A stretch of 54,276 nucleotides of DNA, taken from positions 1-54,276 of the IMG/VR virus record IMGVR_UViG_3300025121_000066, one strand, 5' to 3'. The number at the start of each line of letters is the position of its first letter. Positions within the stretch are counted from its first letter, which is position 1. The translations under genes were made by a program, and so were the position numbers. Below are positions 36,034-44,233 of the stretch, in pieces. The notes under the pieces are model-generated. The model ran no database searches. It saw only the letters and a program-made list of their open reading frames with translations, and was not told the DNA's origin. The DNA comes from a virus.

Positions 36034-36183
36034 TTATTTTACAGTTTTTTCTAATTTATCTATTCGATGAATTAATTCTAACATACTAACTTTAAGTAAT
36101 TTAATTTCATCTTGCTGTATTCTAGCTATATTTGCCAAATGATTTATTTGTTTATCAACATATATTTTATCTTTTTCTATCAT
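36034..36183 (-). CDS. Coiled-coil mini-protein, 49 aa
   Basis: One long helix with heptad-like leucine/isoleucine spacing ('IQQDEIKLLKVSMLELIHRI'). Start at 36183 avoids overlap with the Zn-type gene upstream. Likely dimeric; function unknown. Confidence 0.6.
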   Translation of the reverse strand: MIEKDKIYVDKQINHLANIARIQQDEIKLLKVSMLELIHRIDKLEKTVK

Positions 36184-36193
36184 ATTACAATAT

Positions 36194-36337
36194 TTAAAAC
36201 TTATAATAAAATCTATTATTATGAAAACCATAATCTTTATGATTACAATCTTTACATACTTTTATTTTTTCATTTTGCAAACCCCATTGCCATTCCCAAT
36301 TTTTATGTTTACAAAAAATTTGTTTAAGCCAGTTCAT
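36194..36337 (-). CDS. Cys/His mini-protein, 47 aa
   Basis: 'CKHKNWEWQWG' and 'CKDCNHK' give a C.H....C..C pattern, a likely zinc site. The start overlaps the stop of the restored upstream frame (ATGA at 36334-36337), which argues that the frame of that gene was originally intact. Confidence 0.6.
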   Translation of the reverse strand: MNWLKQIFCKHKNWEWQWGLQNEKIKVCKDCNHKDYGFHNNRFYYKF

Positions 36338-36941
36338 AATTTATTTAAATTTTCACGTATAACTTTTTTTCTTTCATCAATAGTTAAAAAAGATTTTCTT
36401 TCAATTTGTGTAACTGTATCTTCTGTTTTTGGTATTGAAAATGTTTGGTTTAATGTATTGAAAATGTTTGGTTTAATGTATTTGCTAATTCATAGCCATC
36501 AGCCATATCTTTAATAGTAACATATGTAGTATTACTTTCACAATTTAACAGTTTAAGTTTTTTAGTGGTACTAGAAAGATAAAATTTAAATATTATTTTT
36601 CCATCAGAATTTCTACCTTGTTTCATCCACTCTGCCCAATCAGGTGTAACTGATTTTGTCAAATGTTCCCAACGAATATTTGTTATAGATGATCTTTTTG
36701 TTTTTTTGTTAGTATCTTCTTTTCTATTAACTATTTTATTAATAATATGTTTTTTTACATATTCTAAAATTTCATCGTCTGAATAATGTTTTATATCATA
36801 TGTATCAATAGATATGTCATTCGATATTTTAACACCTTTAAAAATATAAATATATCTATAATTATGATGATTTATAGATATACCGTGTTCTTTTAAAAGT
36901 TCAACTATTCTTTGAGTATTTTTAAAATCATGAATATGCAT
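36334..36941 (-). pseudogene. Paralogue of 35465-35773, frame broken by a 23-bp duplication
   Basis: The first 163 codons (36941-36453) end early in 'NQTFSIH'. Removing one copy of the 23-bp unit restores a frame that runs on to 36334 and gives 'YLTIDERKK'-like text ('SFLTIDERKKVIRENLN') matching the end of the paralogue. Middle domain ('IRWEHLTKSVTPDWAEWMKQG') is absent from the paralogue. A promoter is not obvious. It may be inactive, a phase-variable gene, or an assembly error. Confidence 0.75.
36433..36478 (-). repeat. Perfect 23-bp tandem duplication
   Basis: Two identical copies of TATTGAAAATGTTTGGTTTAATG-like unit (36433-36455 and 36456-36478). Length 23 is not a multiple of three, so one extra copy shifts the reading frame. 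Confidence 0.9.
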
Positions 36942-36943
36942 AA

Positions 36944-37123
36944 TTAATCATTAGATGGTTTATATCTTTCTTTTCCTGTACCATTACAAGCACCACATTT
37001 AGGAGATCCATTATGATCATAATACCCACTTCCATTACAAGCAGTACAAGGTCGTAATTTCCACCCTTTAACATTTCTCTCAAAATATTCTGTTCTTTTT
37101 TGTTTTCGTTCTAGAAAATTCAT
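36944..37123 (-). CDS. DnaJ-type zinc finger protein, 59 aa
   Basis: 'CTACNGSG' and 'CGACNGTG' (about residues 27-34 and 44-51) are two CxxCxGxG halves of a DnaJ-like zinc finger, with no J-domain. Basic N-terminus. Stand-alone CxxCxGxG mini-proteins occur in phages and may bind nucleic acid or act as chaperones. Confidence 0.7.
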   Translation of the reverse strand: MNFLERKQKRTEYFERNVKGWKLRPCTACNGSGYYDHNGSPKCGACNGTGKERYKPSND

Positions 37124-37134
37124 AGTTGTATTTT

Positions 37135-37326
37135 TTAATTTTCTATAATCGCCATTATTTTATTATTTTTTTGTGTATCTACTATAAATAATGTACCAAC
37201 TAAATTTGAATCAAATTTTGCGGTATCATCAACCAATTTATCTAAAATTTCTTGTTCAGTATATTCAGGTTTAGATGAAATACAATTCTGACGTAATCTT
37301 AATTTTAAATTCATAAAAGTTTTCAT
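37135..37326 (-). CDS. Hypothetical protein, 63 aa
   Basis: Start at 37326 chosen (MKTFMNLKLRL); the frame is also open at 37350, directly after the promoter, which would make a leaderless start. 'EYTEQEILDKLVDDTAKF' is helical, then beta. Unrecognised. Confidence 0.65.
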   Translation of the reverse strand: MKTFMNLKLRLRQNCISSKPEYTEQEILDKLVDDTAKFDSNLVGTLFIVDTQKNNKIMAIIEN

Positions 37327-37354
37327 AATCTTAATTTTAAAAATTTTCATAATA

Positions 37355-37385
37355 CAAAGATACAAACAAAATTGAAATATACCAA
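37355..37385 (-). promoter_or_regulatory. Host-type promoter (minus)
   Basis: On the minus strand TTG (37385-37383), 20-nt spacer, TATCTTTG (37362-37355). Confidence 0.75.
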
Positions 37386-37415
37386 ATTAATTACATTCCA
37401 ATACAATAACCTAAT

Positions 37416-37619
37416 TTAGTATTGAACTTTATTGTATTTGATAATTACAAAATCACCATTTTTAATAATTGTTGTATTCCAATTATCCCTTAAAATTATT
37501 TTACCATTTATTCGCATAACTAAAACTTTAGCTGTATTTTTTTTATATTCTATAAGTTCTTCTATTGTAATTATATTATAAGGAAGTTCTTCTTCTATAG
37601 TATTTAAATTAAATTTCAT
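37416..37619 (-). CDS. Beta-grasp-like small protein, 67 aa
   Basis: 'VLVMRINGKIILRDNWNTTI' and 'NGDFVIIKYN' resemble the second half of ThiS/MoaD-type sulfur carriers ('NGE..PR..W..T.L.DGD.V.I'), but the final Gly-Gly needed for activation is absent. The start overlaps the previous stop (TGATG). Confidence 0.55.
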   Translation of the reverse strand: MKFNLNTIEEELPYNIITIEELIEYKKNTAKVLVMRINGKIILRDNWNTTIIKNGDFVIIKYNKVQY

Positions 37620-37948
37620 CAATAATTTTTTGATCTAGGTTTATAATTAGGTATTCTTTTTTTAATTATATATTTTATTATATCGTCATCTAATTTTATT
37701 ATACCATTATTATTATTATTAAGTTCTGTTTCAATCGTTTTTATATAATAATCATAGGCTTCTTCTTCATCATTTATATTATTGGAATTAATGATAATAC
37801 TCATAATTTCATTAAAAAGGTTAATATTAAAATCTTTAACGAAATTAATTAATTTGTTAGAATCTATAATTTTACTAATTATATAATTATCTGTTTGTTG
37901 ATCATATATAGTATGAACACCTGTTATTTTTAATATTTCTTGAATCAT
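37619..37948 (-). CDS. Hypothetical protein, 109 aa
   Basis: Helical, rich in Asn and Ile, with 'NNNNNGIIKLDDDIIKYII'. Unrecognised. Start at 37948; coupled to the beta-grasp-like gene. Confidence 0.7.
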   Translation of the reverse strand: MIQEILKITGVHTIYDQQTDNYIISKIIDSNKLINFVKDFNINLFNEIMSIIINSNNINDEEEAYDYYIKTIETELNNNNNGIIKLDDDIIKYIIKKRIPNYKPRSKNY

Positions 37949-38009
37949 TTTTAAAATTTTTATTAAAATAAATATTTATATTGATGAATGATATTTTCGT
38001 TCACAATTA

Positions 38010-38243
38010 TTATATTGGTATTTTAGTAAATAATCTTTTTAAAGGTGATAATTCAAAATAATCACCTAATTTAGTATTGACTCTTATTGTGCCTGTAGTA
38101 TAATTACAATCAGATTTCAAACAATCTAATGAATATTCATTAGCAATATGTAACATACTACCTAAACTCTCACGCATTATTCTTGCATTTGGTTTTTTAA
38201 TAACACTATTCCTACCGCATTTAGGGCATATTTTTAATGACAT
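38010..38243 (-). CDS. Zn-ribbon protein, 77 aa
   Basis: 'CPKCGRNSV' (6-14) and 'CLKSDCNY' (42-49) give a four-cysteine zinc ribbon; a basic C-terminus follows. Likely nucleic-acid binding. Neighbours are also small minus-strand genes with little spacing. Confidence 0.72.
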   Translation of the reverse strand: MSLKICPKCGRNSVIKKPNARIMRESLGSMLHIANEYSLDCLKSDCNYTTGTIRVNTKLGDYFELSPLKRLFTKIPI

Positions 38244-38259
38244 AATTTAATATTTTATT

Positions 38260-38595
38260 TTAATTAAGTACTCTTGTTAATTTTACTGCCATATTCCAAC
38301 CTTTAGCATCAGGTGTAAATCTTGCTATAGGATGATGAAATTCTATATCATCTGAAAAACGAGGGTCTATACGTTCTTGATCCCATAAATTATCAAGTGT
38401 AACACCTTTATCAAAAACAAGAATTTTGTTTCCATCAAAATTATTACAACTAGAATAATATATACGCATAATAAGATAATCGTTTATCACTAATGTTCTT
38501 ATAATTTCAAATTTTTTTGGATTTGGTAAACCGTATTCAAAAACATATCTGGATATTTTTCTTACACATTTTTTAAGATATTGATTAAATTTCAT
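38260..38595 (-). CDS. Hypothetical protein, 111 aa
   Basis: Unrecognised; basic start, then a beta-rich core and 'HHPIARFTPDAKGWNMAVKLTRVL'. Five nt separate it from the gene upstream. Soluble. Confidence 0.7.
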   Translation of the reverse strand: MKFNQYLKKCVRKISRYVFEYGLPNPKKFEIIRTLVINDYLIMRIYYSSCNNFDGNKILVFDKGVTLDNLWDQERIDPRFSDDIEFHHPIARFTPDAKGWNMAVKLTRVLN

Positions 38596-38599
38596 AATT

Positions 38600-38800
38600 T
38601 TAATTTTTAGTTAATTTATCATCAATATAAGCACATGCGTCATTAATAGATTTAAAACCGTTTTTAATTAATTTTTTTCTACCTGCATAAATACCAAATG
38701 TTCCATCGTGGAGATTTTTTCTATCATCTAACATATGACGAACATTATAACTACCGTGATGTGCTACTACTTTTCCGTAAACTTTACTTTTATTTGCCAT
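38600..38800 (-). CDS. Small basic protein, 66 aa
   Basis: 'GTFGIYAGRKKLIKNGFKSINDACAYIDD' resembles a small alpha/beta domain of the sort seen in phage proteins with 'G.K.F.S...A..YID'. Charged and soluble. Function unknown. Confidence 0.7.
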   Translation of the reverse strand: MANKSKVYGKVVAHHGSYNVRHMLDDRKNLHDGTFGIYAGRKKLIKNGFKSINDACAYIDDKLTKN

Positions 38801-38822
38801 TTTAATTTATTATTTAATTTAT

Positions 38823-39101
38823 TTATAATTTATCGTTAAGTTTTTTTATTTTAAACTTTCTCATTATTACTTTGTGTTCTTGTGACCATATATGTAAAAC
38901 TTCTTTACTTGTTAACTGATAATAATCACTCTTTTCTGGATAATATTTCCACCCGTATCCAACCCAACTATCATTCATATTTTGTAAATTTTGAACGGGT
39001 AAATTGTTCCACCAATCTAATGCTTGTTGTACTATATTATCTGCACTAATTTTTGGTGTTATATGTTCTTTCCATCTTTTTAAATTTTCACTTTCATCCA
39101 T
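38823..39101 (-). CDS. Hypothetical protein, 92 aa
   Basis: Tryptophan-rich ('ALDWWNNLPVQNL', 'SWVGYGWKYYPE'), a pattern common in small Bacteroidetes phage proteins of unknown function. Ends in a basic helix. Confidence 0.72.
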   Translation of the reverse strand: MDESENLKRWKEHITPKISADNIVQQALDWWNNLPVQNLQNMNDSWVGYGWKYYPEKSDYYQLTSKEVLHIWSQEHKVIMRKFKIKKLNDKL

Positions 39102-39109
39102 AATTAGTT

Positions 39110-39409
39110 TTAATTAACTACTTTGTAATTATTAACTTCTATTAATTTTAAATTATCACCGACAATTTTGTAAACTAATTTAACTTCATAATTTACCCCT
39201 ATAATATTTTTACCTAATTTTGAGTTTGGATTAATGTTGTGTTTATCACAAAATTCATAACCTTGATCACCGTCACCATCGTGTACATAAGTTATGTATT
39301 TTACTGGGTTTTCAATTTTAATATTGTTTCGGTTTTTACCACAATCAGGACAAAATTGAGAAGTGAATGTACTTTTACATCCTTCAGTATCACATTTTAT
39401 TAAATTCAT
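39110..39409 (-). CDS. Zn-ribbon protein, 99 aa
   Basis: Start at 39409 chosen 25 nt after a good promoter; a TTG further up lies in the promoter itself. 'CDTEGC' and 'CPDCG' (5-24) are two knuckles of a zinc ribbon; the rest is beta-rich ('YVHDGDGDQGYEFCDKH'). Function unknown. Confidence 0.74.
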   Translation of the reverse strand: MNLIKCDTEGCKSTFTSQFCPDCGKNRNNIKIENPVKYITYVHDGDGDQGYEFCDKHNINPNSKLGKNIIGVNYEVKLVYKIVGDNLKLIEVNNYKVVN

Positions 39410-39433
39410 ATCTTTTAATTTTATATAATTAAA

Positions 39434-39463
39434 CAAATATAATAAAAAATGTTTAAACTACAA
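39434..39463 (-). promoter_or_regulatory. Host-type promoter (minus)
   Basis: On the minus strand TTG (39463-39461), 19-nt spacer, TATATTTG (39441-39434); likely drives the run of small genes from 39409 leftwards. Confidence 0.75.
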
Positions 39464-39766
39464 AACTTTTTCACCAATAGTTTTATAATCAAATTCACAA
39501 TTATTCACAGATTTTCTAATTGTTTGATAAGTATTTGTCCTAATTGTGAATTACACACAAACTAAATATCTTCTAACGAAGTAAAGACTGATATGTTTTT
39601 ACGTCACAATCACAATATAACTATTAACTTAGCGTGACACCAGGTTGGTTATTCAAATAAAATTATCTTATATTCAATACTATGTTTACATATCTATCGT
39701 GTTATGTTTCACAAGAATTACAGATGATGGTTTATTAATTCCAAAATTGCCACTTACCATAATATT
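39464..39766. other. Non-coding stretch with inverted repeat
   Basis: No convincing gene. AATTCACAATTA (39492-39503) and TAATTGTGAATT (39541-39552) form a perfect 12-bp inverted repeat, and CGTCAC/GTGAC flanks 39620-39640. It may hold regulatory or cassette-type sequence; no further call is possible. Confidence 0.4.
39492..39552. repeat. 12-bp inverted repeat
   Basis: AATTCACAATTA / TAATTGTGAATT with a 37-nt spacer. No T-run follows, so not a simple terminator; an operator or attachment-type site is possible. Confidence 0.6.
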
Positions 39767-40195
39767 TTAAAAATTTTTACCGTGCATTTTTTCTCTTGTT
39801 TTATTATATCGTTGTTTAAGCTTTATATGATTATTAATATCGATATTAAATTTTCCACATAAATCACCTAATCTAATAAAAACATCTGCTATTTCATCTT
39901 CAAATGTATCTTTAACCGTTTTTTCAAATAATGATACATATTTACTATCATGTTCTAATAATAGTGTATTAATTTCACTTTTTGACATTTTAGTATAACG
40001 ATTCTTTCTTATTGATTCCATTGCTTCAACTACTTCACTAGATATCAGCATCAATTTTTGTGTTATAATCAAATCATTTAATGCTTTTTTATCTTCTTCT
40101 GATTTTATATTTTTTATTAATTTATCATTAATATCATGAAACCCTTTAGATTTTGATGTTTCATACGAATTCTTTATTAGTTCTTTAATTTTCAA
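39767..40195 (-). CDS. MazG-like nucleotide pyrophosphohydrolase
   Basis: 142 aa. 'SSEVVEAME' (about 52-60) and 'EDEIADVFIRL' (about 99-109) are the EXXE and EXXD metal-binding helices of the MazG fold; the end 'NKTREKMHGKNF' is typical of phage MazG-like proteins. It hydrolyses nucleoside triphosphates and may lower (p)ppGpp or dUTP levels during infection. Substrate not certain. Confidence 0.82.
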   Translation of the reverse strand: MKIKELIKNSYETSKSKGFHDINDKLIKNIKSEEDKKALNDLIITQKLMLISSEVVEAMESIRKNRYTKMSKSEINTLLLEHDSKYVSLFEKTVKDTFEDEIADVFIRLGDLCGKFNIDINNHIKLKQRYNKTREKMHGKNF

Positions 40196-40357
40196 TATAT
40201 TATAATTATTTTTTAAATGAATTTATCATTTATAATCATATTTATATTAAATTATAAATAAAGTTTATAATCAGGTATTTAATTATTTAAGTTGATATAT
40301 AATAGTTATACACAATACTACATTCGTTTTCCAAATTAAGTTTTGTGTTAAAACTTT

Positions 40358-40738
40358 TTAAAAATTTTCCAACGCTTTTTTTATTTCTTCTTCTGTGTTT
40401 ACGATTTTATCTGTTTTATCTTCTACCCATTTTTTTACTACATCAATAGTTGGTGCTGAAAATCCAAATTTATACCAAGGTCTTGCGTTTGGATTTTCAG
40501 GAAAAGCATTCCAATCAGCTCGTGGAACTTTACCTTTTCTATATTCACTTGAGTAAAATTCATTTGATATTCTGCCGTTCCAAGTGTAAAATAAATCTGT
40601 TGGTTTATGAAATCTTTTTTCTTTCAAAAATTTAGCTAAATCAAAAGAAACTATGTTATCGTTTTGAGATATATTCTCATTCAAAAACTGTTTCCAATTT
40701 TTTACTCTGTCTATTTGTTCTCTCATTTCTTTACTCAT
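40358..40738 (-). CDS. Leader-type protein with WKQFLNEN motif, 126 aa
   Basis: Residues 12-24 'VKNWKQFLNENIS' match 'VLKWKQFLNESVN' of the gene at 50916, and resemble the CTS-like leaders, though preceded by about ten residues. The rest is aromatic and basic ('WKF' style: 'ADWNAFPENPNARPWYKFG'). TATATATA lies 13 nt upstream. Confidence 0.75.
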   Translation of the reverse strand: MSKEMREQIDRVKNWKQFLNENISQNDNIVSFDLAKFLKEKRFHKPTDLFYTWNGRISNEFYSSEYRKGKVPRADWNAFPENPNARPWYKFGFSAPTIDVVKKWVEDKTDKIVNTEEEIKKALENF

Positions 40739-40848
40739 AATATTTTACTTTATATATAAATATTCGATTTTAAAATTTTCCACCACACATTTTTAAAAGT
40801 TTTTGTTCAGTGTTTCAAACGAGCATTTGTGGTTATTTACCGTACTGG

Positions 40849-40901
40849 TTATAACAGCAAGTAAACCACATTAAAACGATGGTTTACTTGCAACCGTTAG
40901 C
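40849..40901 (-). repeat. attC-like site 1
   Basis: On the plus strand: TTATAACA, GCAAGTAAACCA, 11-nt loop, TGGTTTACTTGC, AACC, GTTAGC. The 12-bp stem is perfect and the outer TAAC/GTTA resemble integron R boxes. It directly follows the end of the 67-aa minus-strand gene (stop at 40909). Confidence 0.55.
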
Positions 40902-40908
40902 AAACATT

Positions 40909-41112
40909 TTACTCAATGTAAGCCCATTTTGAAATGTTGAAAGACGTAAATTCATTAGCATCATCTTCAATTAAATCAACTTTAAACCATTTGTATGTGC
41001 TACTCATTACATAATAAACAACATCATAATTTTTACCATCACTAACTAAAACATCAATACCTTCTTCCGGATAGGTATCATAATCATCTTTTATAATTTC
41101 AATCCAATTCAT
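40909..41112 (-). CDS. DUF551-like protein, 67 aa
   Basis: 'MNWIEIIKD', 'YPEEGIDVLVSDGKNYDVVYYV' and 'ISKWAYIE' follow the W...P.EG..VLV...Y....W...WA pattern of small DUF551-type proteins. Two cysteine-free beta strands; function unknown. Precedes an attC-like hairpin. Confidence 0.72.
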   Translation of the reverse strand: MNWIEIIKDDYDTYPEEGIDVLVSDGKNYDVVYYVMSSTYKWFKVDLIEDDANEFTSFNISKWAYIE

Positions 41113-41113
41113 A

Positions 41114-41362
41114 TTAAAAACGTTTGCTGTTATCTTTTGGATAAATTACTTTCATTACGTCTTTATACTCTTTATCAGTTTTGAAGATAGGCGGTAACTG
41201 TTCGCTTTGCCCTACAACAGCAGGTATAGTTAATAAATTTAACTGCTGTTGTGCAAAATCAGCAAGCATTTTCTCTATTTCAAATGCTGTGTATTGTTGC
41301 CCCATACTTTTACAACCTTTATTATCTAAATAAGCGTGTGCCTTTCCAATTAAATCTTCCAT
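41114..41362 (-). CDS. Hypothetical protein, 82 aa
   Basis: Unrecognised, helical, with glutamine-rich middle ('FAQQQLNLLTI'). One nt after its neighbour's start, so the pair may form a two-gene unit. Confidence 0.7.
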   Translation of the reverse strand: MEDLIGKAHAYLDNKGCKSMGQQYTAFEIEKMLADFAQQQLNLLTIPAVVGQSEQLPPIFKTDKEYKDVMKVIYPKDNSKRF

Positions 41363-41413
41363 AATGTTTTTTCTTTTAATTCGTTAAATTTACTAACCCC
41401 TTTATATGCTATT

Positions 41414-41605
41414 TTAGATAACCTCCGTAATAACATAATTTATAGACATATTTACATCTACTTCAATTTTAAAAATAAAACCTTTGAACTCGTAAAAATT
41501 GTCTTTGTTTTTTGTACCCGAACTATACTTTGCTAATAGTTCGTAAATTTCAGAAAGTGTCAAGTTATTGACATCTGCTTTAATGTTTAAATTTATTGTC
41601 ATCAT
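41414..41605 (-). CDS. Hypothetical protein, 63 aa
   Basis: Start at 41605; the frame is open further up but those codons lie in an attC-like hairpin. 'LTLSEIYELLAKYSSG' is helical, the rest beta. Unrecognised. Confidence 0.6.
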   Translation of the reverse strand: MMTINLNIKADVNNLTLSEIYELLAKYSSGTKNKDNFYEFKGFIFKIEVDVNMSINYVITEVI

Positions 41606-41629
41606 ATTTTTAAAATTTGCGAAAAAAAA

Positions 41630-41761
41630 CAGCATATAAGCGTGTATAAAAAATGGTGGGTTTCGTGTCATTTAGAAATATTTGTGCTATATTCAACTGC
41701 ATTGCTTTCGAGTTAATTTTGTGATTTAATTCCGCCACTTCTTATACAGATACCGTTAGGC
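41630..41761 (-). repeat. attC-like site 2
   Basis: TATAAAAAATGGTGGG (41645-41660) pairs with CCGCCACTTCTTATA (41732-41746; 12 of 15 identical, two of the rest G-T). ACCGTTAGGC follows on the right, whose complement GCCTAAC matches the R box and includes the stop of the gene to the right. Left end AACAGC. Confidence 0.55.
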
Positions 41762-42037
41762 ACAATATTGAATAGCCTTGTATCTATATTTAGCCATTTG
41801 TTTATTTGGGTGGTATGCAACTGACCAACAATCTTTATCAGTCCAATATCCTTTCGATTCACAAAAATCTTTTGCTTCTTGCTCAGTTAATTTGTAACCA
41901 AATGGCTCATATCCATCGGCATTATGATTTTCCATATAATCTATCCACCCTTTTTCAATAAGGAAAATATTGTGCCTAACAACAAGTATATCCAATTGCT
42001 CCTGTTGTGACTCTAACTTACTTTGTTCTGTTTTCAT
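41756..42037 (-). CDS. Hypothetical protein, 93 aa
   Basis: 'FGYKLTEQEAKDFCESKGYWTDKDCWSV' (47-75) is a recurrent style in small Bacteroidetes cassette proteins, but not a family I can name. Begins MKTEQ, like other genes here. Stop is part of an R-box-like sequence. Confidence 0.72.
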   Translation of the reverse strand: MKTEQSKLESQQEQLDILVVRHNIFLIEKGWIDYMENHNADGYEPFGYKLTEQEAKDFCESKGYWTDKDCWSVAYHPNKQMAKYRYKAIQYCA

Positions 42038-42134
42038 ACTTTTGTTCTTTTAATTAAATTTACAAGTTATTTACGCAACTGTATATACCTGAAACCGTTA
42101 TATTTAATTGTTAGTTCCTCACAACTCCACTTTG

Positions 42135-42323
42135 CTAAACATAACAATAAATATAAAATATTATAATCACTACACTTAATAAAAGTGTGAAATTAATTAA
42201 TTTTTGCTTATTAAATACATACCATCCTTTAGGTTTAAAACCACCTCCAAATGGATTATAATCAACTGGTGTATGGTAATCAAAAATTAATTCTTTAAGT
42301 CTATGTTTCAATTTATTTTTCAT
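42135..42323 (-). CDS. Small membrane protein, 62 aa
   Basis: C-terminal hydrophobic segment 'FTLLLSVVIIIFYIYCYV' (45-62), soluble basic start. Function unknown. Confidence 0.65.
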   Translation of the reverse strand: MKNKLKHRLKELIFDYHTPVDYNPFGGGFKPKGWYVFNKQKLINFTLLLSVVIIIFYIYCYV

Positions 42324-42349
42324 ATCTTAACATTTTATATTTGTAACCG

Positions 42350-42712
42350 TTATGCCCCATTTAAAGAAACGACATCAAAGAAGCAGTCGAGATTTGATAT
42401 TTCAGTATCATCAAAAAATTCTTGAATTGTTATATTGTAATGTTTGAGCATTCCGTTTATTTGTTCTATTCTTTGCTTAATTCCGTTTCGTGAAATATTA
42501 AAAACTTTTCCACGCATTTCAATTTCTTGCTTCCCTTTGTAAACCTGTTGAGCCAAAAGTAAACCTTTGTTCCAAATAATTATTCCTTCAATCTGTTCTG
42601 GATAATATTGCACGTCATACCAATCATTTTGTGGCTCAACTCCAAAGCAATTAGAAGCATAATCGCTATCATCTTGTGCTATCCAAAATTTAACTTTATC
42701 TTTTAATTTCAT
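42350..42712 (-). CDS. Hypothetical protein, 120 aa
   Basis: Start at 42712 chosen; upstream codons lie within a GC-richer cassette-type junction. Aromatic-rich, soluble, no recognised domain. The stop TAA is part of CATAACGG, as in other junctions of this region. Confidence 0.7.
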   Translation of the reverse strand: MKLKDKVKFWIAQDDSDYASNCFGVEPQNDWYDVQYYPEQIEGIIIWNKGLLLAQQVYKGKQEIEMRGKVFNISRNGIKQRIEQINGMLKHYNITIQEFFDDTEISNLDCFFDVVSLNGA

Positions 42713-42768
42713 AAGAAAACGAATAAAAACGAGGCATACCGCCACCGTTATAAGTAATAAAATAAAAA

Positions 42769-43023
42769 TTATATCTTTTCTATAATAACTTTGTACATAT
42801 TATCACCACGTTCATAAGCAACTCTGTCTTTCAATTTATCACCAAAATTTACACAGAACACTAATGATTGTTTATCTTTTCTAACCATTATTGGTGTGCA
42901 TTTTGACCACAAATCACTTTCATATTGTTTGTGTAAATTTTTCGCAAATTCATAATGTTCATCACTAAATTCAACTTCTTCTGTTATGAACGTCGCTTCA
43001 TCTGTGTATTCTAATTTTTTCAT
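42769..43023 (-). CDS. Hypothetical protein, 84 aa
   Basis: Unrecognised; acidic N-terminus and beta-rich C-terminus ('QSLVFCVNFGDKLKDRVAYE'). Soluble, no signal peptide. In the run of one-gene units. Confidence 0.7.
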   Translation of the reverse strand: MKKLEYTDEATFITEEVEFSDEHYEFAKNLHKQYESDLWSKCTPIMVRKDKQSLVFCVNFGDKLKDRVAYERGDNMYKVIIEKI

Positions 43024-43166
43024 ATTGTATAATTTTTTTTTACATACTTATAAGAAGATGTATATGTAATGATTTTTATCACACCTAATCAACCTTGTCT
43101 GTTAATAATTATATTCATTTCTTTTTATAAAGTTTAGTATAAATAATTATATATACACCCCGAACG

Positions 43167-43475
43167 TTAGTAAATATTTAACTGACGTACCACTTTCATC
43201 CTTTGTGCTAATACCCAAGTTCCACCTTGTGATTTTGGTCTATTATAAAATTCCGTATCTTCTATTTCAACTTCTACCCACACTCTATTTTTTGTTGAAA
43301 GGTGTGGTGCAACTGGTTCTAATGTGCAATGCCACCCTTTTCTAAAAGCAAAACCTTTAGTTGGATGTTCTTCAGCTTCAAGCCATACACCAATAGGTAT
43401 TCTACTTTTTTTATTTATAAACAGTGGTGATAAACTACCATCTTTCAACTTTCTAATTAATTTATATGCTGTCAT
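43167..43475 (-). CDS. Conserved-looking small protein, 102 aa
   Basis: 'LFINKKSRIPIGVWLEAEEHPTKGFAFRKGWHCT' then 'WVEVEIED' and 'SQGGTWVLAQRMKVVRQL'. The pattern is one I associate with widespread Bacteroidetes and phage proteins of unknown function. Start at 43475 chosen over an upstream ATG for its fit to that pattern. Confidence 0.78.
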   Translation of the reverse strand: MTAYKLIRKLKDGSLSPLFINKKSRIPIGVWLEAEEHPTKGFAFRKGWHCTLEPVAPHLSTKNRVWVEVEIEDTEFYNRPKSQGGTWVLAQRMKVVRQLNIY

Positions 43476-43584
43476 AAAAAATGTTTGATAATAAGGTATA
43501 TACAAAATACCATATTAAGGTTTATACTAAATTTAAAATTTGTGTCAGGATACTTCAACATTAGCGATAATATTTATTGAATTT

Positions 43585-43677
43585 TCAATCAGTATAATCT
43601 ATTATACTTTTAACTTTCTGTGATACATAATCAGATGTATTCCAATTACTATTTTTTGTTTTTACTTTTAATTTCAT
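43585..43677 (-). CDS. Very short frame, 30 aa
   Basis: Basic then acidic; in a junction region. Only the frame and codon use support it; it may be non-coding. Confidence 0.25.
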   Translation of the reverse strand: MKLKVKTKNSNWNTSDYVSQKVKSIIDYTD

Positions 43678-43711
43678 TTTAAACAATTGTTGTCTGTGTT
43701 TATTATTTTCG

Positions 43712-43957
43712 TTATACACTATTTACCAAGTACCATTGTGGTTTGGTATCGGTTTCTAAATGATATTTATATGTTTTCACAAATTGCCACTTGTGATAAA
43801 CACTTAGATTAGGTGAATAAACCACAATTCCATATAAATATTTATTACCCATAATACCATATATTTTATACAATCCATTAGTATATAAAAAACGGTGTGT
43901 AGCAACAGATAAAATCCATTGCTTATATTGTGCTAGTTTTGAAGTTAATCGTTTCAT
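43712..43957 (-). CDS. Hypothetical protein, 81 aa
   Basis: Tyrosine/tryptophan-rich and beta-like. Start at 43957 (MKRLTSK) chosen over an upstream ATG. Unrecognised, no membrane segment. Confidence 0.68.
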   Translation of the reverse strand: MKRLTSKLAQYKQWILSVATHRFLYTNGLYKIYGIMGNKYLYGIVVYSPNLSVYHKWQFVKTYKYHLETDTKPQWYLVNSV

Positions 43958-44008
43958 GTTAATTATCAATTACTTATATTGTTATTTTTATATAATAGTT
44001 ATATGTAA

Positions 44009-44230
44009 TTATTTTAAATTTTTCAAGATTTCAGATAATTCTGCACTACATATAATGAAATTTCCTCTTGGTTTATCTTCCCTAATAGATAAATCAATTA
44101 GTTCTTGTGGTATTTCATCTTCATCATTATATATATCAAAAATTTCAATATATGGTACATAACCTTTATGTAATCTAATGTAGTTTAATGCTTCTATTTT
44201 TTTCATAGGTAAAAATTCTAAATTTTCCAT
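44009..44230 (-). CDS. Hypothetical protein, 73 aa
   Basis: Acidic middle ('IYNDEDEIPQELIDLSI'). Four nt after the next gene upstream, so the two are probably cotranscribed. Unrecognised. Confidence 0.68.
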   Translation of the reverse strand: MENLEFLPMKKIEALNYIRLHKGYVPYIEIFDIYNDEDEIPQELIDLSIREDKPRGNFIICSAELSEILKNLK

Positions 44231-44233
44231 TAC

